DNA of 64,000 nucleotides from Penicillium oxalicum (Eukaryota; Ascomycota; Eurotiomycetes; Eurotiales; Aspergillaceae): NCBI RefSeq assembly GCF_001723175.1, contig NC_064653.1, positions 2,542,001 to 2,606,000 of the forward strand, read 5' to 3'. Shown piece by piece: positions 59,260 to 64,000 of this stretch (position 1 is its first letter; each line of letters starts with the position of its first letter). The notes under the pieces were generated by a model. It saw only the letters and a program-made list of their open reading frames with translations, ran no database searches and was not told where the DNA came from. The position numbers and the translations under genes were made by a program.

Positions 59260-59790
59260 GATAGAATTTTGCCAGTTGGACGCACAACTACATGATTGAG
59301 ATTGACTCTTGGCCCTTCTTGATGTTAGTTTATCGGGTCGGGTCGTATCGATAACGCGGCTCCGAAGTGGGACGGTCCTCCGACTCCACGATGATTGGGA
59401 TGTAGAAGTCAAAAGGAGTGAGTGTACATCTATCTCTGGGTCCTGGGAGATCAGAAGAACATGTGCTCATCAGATTGATCAAATAAGCCGGGCGCTCAGA
59501 TTTGTTCTTCATTCCCCAACAACGTCGAAGAAACGACATCGCCACGAATCAAAAACCGTGCGAGCTCAAGTTCGGATGGAAACGCTGCATGTAAAGATGT
59601 CCGACGCTCGTAATACAATCGTATCTGCCCCTCTTCCGTTTCCCACCGCCTTACTGTTTTTACCAGGTCCGCCATACAGCGCTAATCCCAAAAGGAAATT
59701 GTTCGATGGGCTCCTTTCACACAAACCGTGCATCTGCCCCGTCCTCAAGCCTAACCTCACCCCATCCACACGGTGCAACCACCCTTCAAT
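59260..59790. promoter_or_regulatory. Divergent promoter region of formamidase and eIF3h
   Basis: 531 bases between the two start codons. No TATA box and no supported gene. Confidence 0.45.
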
Positions 59791-61114
59791 ATGGCGGAGT
59801 AGGTGACTTGACAAGAGTGTTGCCTGAGAGTTCTCACTAATGCTCTTCACAGAACACAAGCCCCCTTCGCGGCCGTCAAGGTCGAGGCTTTGGTACGATC
59901 CTTCTCTGCAGCTTGAAAATCTCCCCAACTCCCGGCAGCGAGAAATACTCATGCTCGACTCTTCTAGGTGGTGATGAAAATCATCAAGCACTGCTCCCAG
60001 ACTTTCCCGACTACCGCGACCGGTTCTCTCGTTGGTATGGACGTCGATGGTACCCTGGAGGTCACCAACTCTTTCCCGTTCCCCGTTGTCGAGATGCCCA
60101 CCGAGTCGCACTTTGACAACGCCGCTCCCAATCCGGCCGCCGCTGCCCCTCGTGCCAAGTCCAACGTCGGCTACCAGGCTGAGATGGTGCGCATGCTCCG
60201 TGAGGTCAACGTCGATGCCAACAACGCCGGTTGGTACACTAGCGCCAACATGGGAAACTTTGTCAACATGAACGTGATTGAGAACCAGTTCTTCTACCAG
60301 AAGGAACTCAACGAGCGGACGGTAGCCTTGGTGCACGATGTGTCCCGTAGCGCTCAGGGCAGTCTAAGCCTGCGTGCGTTCCGCCTCTCCGCCAAGTTCA
60401 TGGAGGCTTTCAAGGACAACAAGTTCACTTCTGAGGAGTACGTGAAGAAGCTCTCTCTCTACCTTGCGGCGAACCATTTCGCGTGCGACTTGTTTTTTTT
60501 TCCGTTTTTTTTTTTGCTAACACCATCAAAATCACAGTCTGCAAAAGTCTACCCTTCGCCACCAGGACATCTTTGAGGAGCTGCCCGTCCAAATTCACAA
60601 CTCTCACCTGATCACTTCCTATATCCACCAGCTGCAGTCCCCCGCTGCGTCTGCCCCTACCGATCTGCCTGCCTCCCTCAGCGCTCTCGAGGCCGGCCCC
60701 TTCTCCAAGCACAACACCCTTACTCCCAACTTCGACAACTTGTCACTGAACGTTGACCCCTTCCTCGAGAAGAACTGCAACCTTCTGCTGGACAGCATCG
60801 AGTCGCACAATACCGAGGTCAACAACTACCAGTACTACCAGCGTGTGCTTGGTCGCGAGCAGCAAAAGATCAACAACTGGAAGCAGAAGCGTGCCCAGGA
60901 GAACGCCACCCGCGCCACGCTCAAGCAGCCTCTCCTCCCCGAGGATGAGTGGCAGCGTTTGTTCAAGCTCCCCGCTGAGCCCAGCCGGCTGGAGAGCATG
61001 CTCAACACTCGCCAGGTTGAGCAGTTCTCCCGCCAGGTTGACAGCTTTGTCTCCTCCACGACCGGCAAGATGTTCGCTGTGAAGGGAAACTTGCTGCCCG
61101 GTGAGACTGCTTAA
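59791..61114 (+). CDS. eif3h: Translation initiation factor eIF3 subunit h
   Basis: Four exons: 59791-59798, 59853-59892, 59968-60437 and 60538-61114, 364 residues. The first exon has only eight coding bases (ATGGCGGA). The MPN (Mov34) domain starts at [15 protein letters not shown] and continues through [21 protein letters not shown] and [13 protein letters not shown]; the JAMM zinc ligands of active MPN enzymes are not complete, as expected for this scaffold subunit. The C-terminal half is helical with [24 protein letters not shown], also usual for eIF3h. It is part of the eIF3 complex on the 40S subunit. The frame after 60438 stays open into the intron for a time, which hides the true donor (GA/GTACGT). 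Opposite-strand open frames here are shadows of biased codons. Confidence 0.95.
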
Positions 61115-61724
61115 TTCGGACCCGTGAGGGCTGAAAATGGCTGCGAAGGAGAGAGAGGTGACGCGCCCAGAATCAGGGGCCTTTGAGTATTGCATGAAAC
61201 CTTATTACGGCGTAGGGAGGGAAAATATTCTCTGGGATGTTGATACGACTTCCTCTTTTGTTTTCTTTGTATTCGTGACGAAGCTTTGGGGCCGACCTTG
61301 ACTTCCCAGCCGTTCATAGATTACATTGACTTTTCTAGACATGACTTTTGACACCAATTTTTCCGCCCTTTCCCTTCCTATCAGCTATCCCTCTCATCTG
61401 CTCCCGTCATTCTTTCTCTCAGTATAATCTAATCTCATCTCCCAAGCATATGCCATATCGTCATGGACTGATTGATACATCGAGGCTGGTCTAGACCCGG
61501 GCGGCACGAAGCCCTATGCAAATTAGGGTATTTCTCATCACGTGATTATACAATGACCTCATGGGCCCGTTGTCTTATCGCGGATATCGATGGACGATAA
61601 GATCGCAATCAGGGCAGATGCAACTTGATGGCGTGGTGATCGATCATACACCTTGGTGGAGGTTGTGGTAGCGACAACATCTTCGGTCCTCGAAAACGTC
61701 GGCCACGAATAGTCGAGTAAAATC
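61115..61724. other. Intergenic region
   Basis: 3' UTR of eIF3h and promoter of the carrier gene. No gene seen. Confidence 0.5.
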
Positions 61725-63014
61725 ATGTACAACACGCACACAGATATTTGGGTGGTGAGTAGCCTGCTTACGGACCACATTCCTTTATATGCGTCCCTCT
61801 ATATTCGCTTCGAGGAGAAGGGCTAATTCTGGAACCCAGGCAGGCGCATTCGCCGCAATCGTGGTAGACTTTGTCGTTTATCCCATGGATACGCTCAAGA
61901 CGCGCATCCAGTCACCAGATTATGAAAAGGTCTTTAAAGATGCGCGGACACAGGCAGTGAAACGAGACGTCCTCTTTCGTGGTCTCTACCAAGGAGTCTG
62001 GAGTGTGGTTTTTTCAACAATACCATCATGTGAGTTTGATCCTAGTTGGTTATTAGAGATCTTCTTCTGTTTCTTTGTCAATATTTTCTTTGTCCCTGGT
62101 CACTGTCAATCCAACTTAGGATTCTGGACTGACAAATCGACCACATTGCTGCGAGCCCCAATTCAGCAGGAGCATTCTTCACCACATACGAGGCTATCAA
62201 GAGTACCCTGCACGGCTCATCCACAAGATCCAACAAAAATGGCAATCAACAGGGTTACTACTCAGAATCCAAGACCGGCTTCCACCTACCTTTCACGCAC
62301 TCCCTGCCCAGCCCCATCATCAATGCAATCGCATCATCCTCCGCCGAGGCCGTCTCATGCTTCATGCTGACCCCAGCCGAAGTCCTCAAACAAAATGCCC
62401 AAATGGTCCAATCAAATCACAAGGCCCAACCCACCGATGTAAGCGCTATGCGGCAGGTCCTCGCCCGATTCAAGGGCCATCCATGGAAACTCTGGCATGG
62501 GTATTTCGCCTTACTAGGTCGTAACCTCCCGTCCACGGCGATCCAGTTCCCCCTCTTCGAATATATCCGGTCGAAAGTCATTGCAAGGTCCCAACGACGC
62601 AAAGGGGCAGAGTCGTCGCGGGACAAGTGGGGCAATCATGCTCAGAGCCAAAGCGAGCGTTTGATGGAACGTGCTGGATTAACTGCGTTCTCGGCGTCCA
62701 TTTCAGGGTCCGTCGCTTCGATAATCACCACACCTATTGATGTGATCAAGACGCGGGTGATGTTGTCGGCGAGCGATACCACGGCTGAAGAGTCGAAATT
62801 CGCGGAGCAGAGTAGGCCTAGGGCTTCGAATAAGAAGGGTACTTGGGCGGTGGGTAAGCAGATCTTCCGCGATGAAGGAATACGGGGATTGTTCAGGGGA
62901 GGTGCAATTCGGAGTGTTTGGACAGCTTTGTCTTTGAGCTTGTATCTGGGACTCTACGAGGGTGGTCGGTTTTATCTTGAAAATCGGCGACGTAGACTCG
63001 ATGGTGATGCATAG
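61725..63014 (+). CDS. Mitochondrial carrier (SLC25), S-adenosylmethionine-carrier-like
   Basis: Three exons: 61725-61754, 61840-62029 and 62167-63014, 355 residues. The short first exon gives MYNTHTDIWV. Three mitochondrial-carrier signatures are present: YPMDTLKTRIQ (about 61888), TPAEVLKQNAQ (about 62371) and TPIDVIKTRVM (about 62731), one per repeat. The second exon-intron join restores SGAFFTTYEAIKS. The YPMDTLKTR form and layout are like Pet8/SAM carriers, which bring S-adenosylmethionine into mitochondria in exchange for S-adenosylhomocysteine; Mme1-type carriers are close alternatives. A Ser/Asn/Gly-rich insert (about 62215-62270) and another near 62600-62650 lengthen matrix loops. 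Location is the inner mitochondrial membrane. Confidence 0.88.
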
Positions 63015-63595
63015 CACTTTTGGCGAGGTGGCTCAGTTGAAGTTACTTTGGGCAGATTTGCTGCCGCGTTGGTGATTCTCCTCCATGCTACATTGCCCGT
63101 GGTACGTGTTTTTCTGATTAATCGAGTAATCCGTGAGGATCCAACTAAGCAGGCAGTAGTATCATGTTAGACGGCTTACGTCGTTGCCAAAGGCTTCCAT
63201 AAAAAAGGTGATCTTGAAAAGTGTTGGTTGTTGTAGTTCATTCATATTTCATCATTCGTTTCACTATTGTGCAGTACACATAGGTCGTTGGATCGTGACT
63301 GTCGTAAGAGTAGAGCTGTGTCGAGGTCAAGTGTACACGGAGCCACGCAAGAAAAAGAAAAAAACAAAACGCAAAAAAAGTGAACAATGAAAAATGAACA
63401 AGTCAAATATGAAAAGCCAGGGCACGACACAAACAATGCTTGCTTCCGGACTCCGGACTCCCAGGCATACCCTACAAACCCCAATTTTGTCTAGGTCCCC
63501 AGATTGCGTAGACCGAGATGGACGAACGAGTGGACGAAATTCCACCCATTAGCGTATCGAAGAGGCAGCCAAGAGGGAAGCTGAAATCTCCGAGA
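63015..63595. other. Convergent 3' spacer
   Basis: Between the carrier gene (+) and the partial gene (-). An A/AAAG-rich patch lies at 63348-63380. No gene seen. Confidence 0.5.
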
Positions 63596-64000
63596 TTAAA
63601 AGCCTGTCAATTTCTTGAACCAGCTCGACTTCTTTGTCTCGGAGCTTCGTTGAGTAGGAAGATCACCCCGTCTACTCCCAGGTTGTGAGCGCATCCCACG
63701 ATCACGCTCATACTCTCCGCTCCCAGAGCTGCTCTTCATCCCCTCGCGACGGGATTGTCGACGGCGTGAGCGTACATCGTCCGGCTCTTCTTCGGCCATC
63801 TCACCATACTTGGCTCGGCGACGAGCTCTCCGGCGTGCAGCACGACGAGCTTCCTCGTCTGAGGAAAGCGAGCGGGCATTCTCGGCGGCTGCGACCTCGT
63901 CCGGTGGAAGGTCAATGAGGGTGGGCACGATGGGTGGTGGTTCAGGGGGCTCTTCAGCTTGTGAGTAGACCCACTTGGAGATCTTGTCTTTCTTGGGCCC
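63596..64000 (-). CDS. 3' end of an unrecognised basic, low-complexity protein (partial)
   Basis: An open frame enters at the window edge and ends with a stop at 63596, giving 134 residues of C-terminus. It begins PKKDKISKWVYSQAEEPPEPPP, then has a proline/acidic segment, a strongly basic helix (ARRAARRRARRRAKYGE), an Arg/Ser-rich part and the ending SSWFKKLTGF. No family recognised. The start lies beyond the window. Confidence 0.7.
   Translation of the reverse strand, partial: GPKKDKISKWVYSQAEEPPEPPPIVPTLIDLPPDEVAAAENARSLSSDEEARRAARRRARRRAKYGEMAEEEPDDVRSRRRQSRREGMKSSSGSGEYERDRGMRSQPGSRRGDLPTQRSSETKKSSWFKKLTGF

Noticed and set aside
59566..61195. Open frames of 256 and 150 codons opposite eIF3h
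   Set aside because: Same cause: antisense shadows of a biased gene.

Overview
The window is chromosomal DNA of a filamentous ascomycete, most likely Aspergillaceae (Aspergillus or Penicillium type). The reasons are short GT-AG introns of about 50-100 bases with CTAAT/CTGAC branch sites, a CBM1-linker-GH6 cellobiohydrolase, a Zn2Cys6 regulator, a DUF3824 protein, an FcyB-like permease and typical housekeeping genes. Exon joins were made by hand from open frames, splice signals and family knowledge; no alignment was run.

Layout. 0-11.4 kb: a DUF3824-type RS-rich protein, S-adenosylhomocysteine hydrolase, a Tm-1-like (UPF0261) gene broken by one frame shift, a small helix-turn-helix gene, and a YrbG-like cation exchanger. 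11.5-31.5 kb: an accessory island. It holds a very large intronless TcB-TcC-like fusion gene (+), a convergent TcA-like gene (-) with one intron, and, divergent from TcA, a six-exon gene whose C-terminal half looks like a seven-bladed lectin-type beta-propeller. The Tc families are best known from insect-pathogenic bacteria, so horizontal acquisition is the natural inference. 31.5-34.6 kb has no gene I can support.

34.6-46.8 kb: a secreted GH6 cellobiohydrolase (cbhC type); then a Zn2Cys6 regulator divergent from an M20 amidohydrolase, followed by a DAL5-type permease (possibly a small nitrogen-scavenging cluster); then a cytochrome P450 gene that is broken by a G15 run and two in-frame stops. 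47.7-53.1 kb: a small secreted cysteine-containing protein, a 3.4-kb gene-poor stretch with a CT microsatellite, and a purine-cytosine permease. 55-64 kb: ordinary genes: a GNAT acetyltransferase, casein kinase II beta, kynurenine formamidase, eIF3h, a mitochondrial SLC25 carrier (SAM-carrier-like) and the 3' end of an unrecognised basic protein.

How the genes may work together: the three genes of the Tc island are arranged as a unit (A and BC converge; A and the propeller protein share an upstream region). A plausible model is a toxin injection complex plus an adhesin or accessory protein, but expression and function are unknown. No tRNA, rRNA, CRISPR array or intact transposon was recognised.
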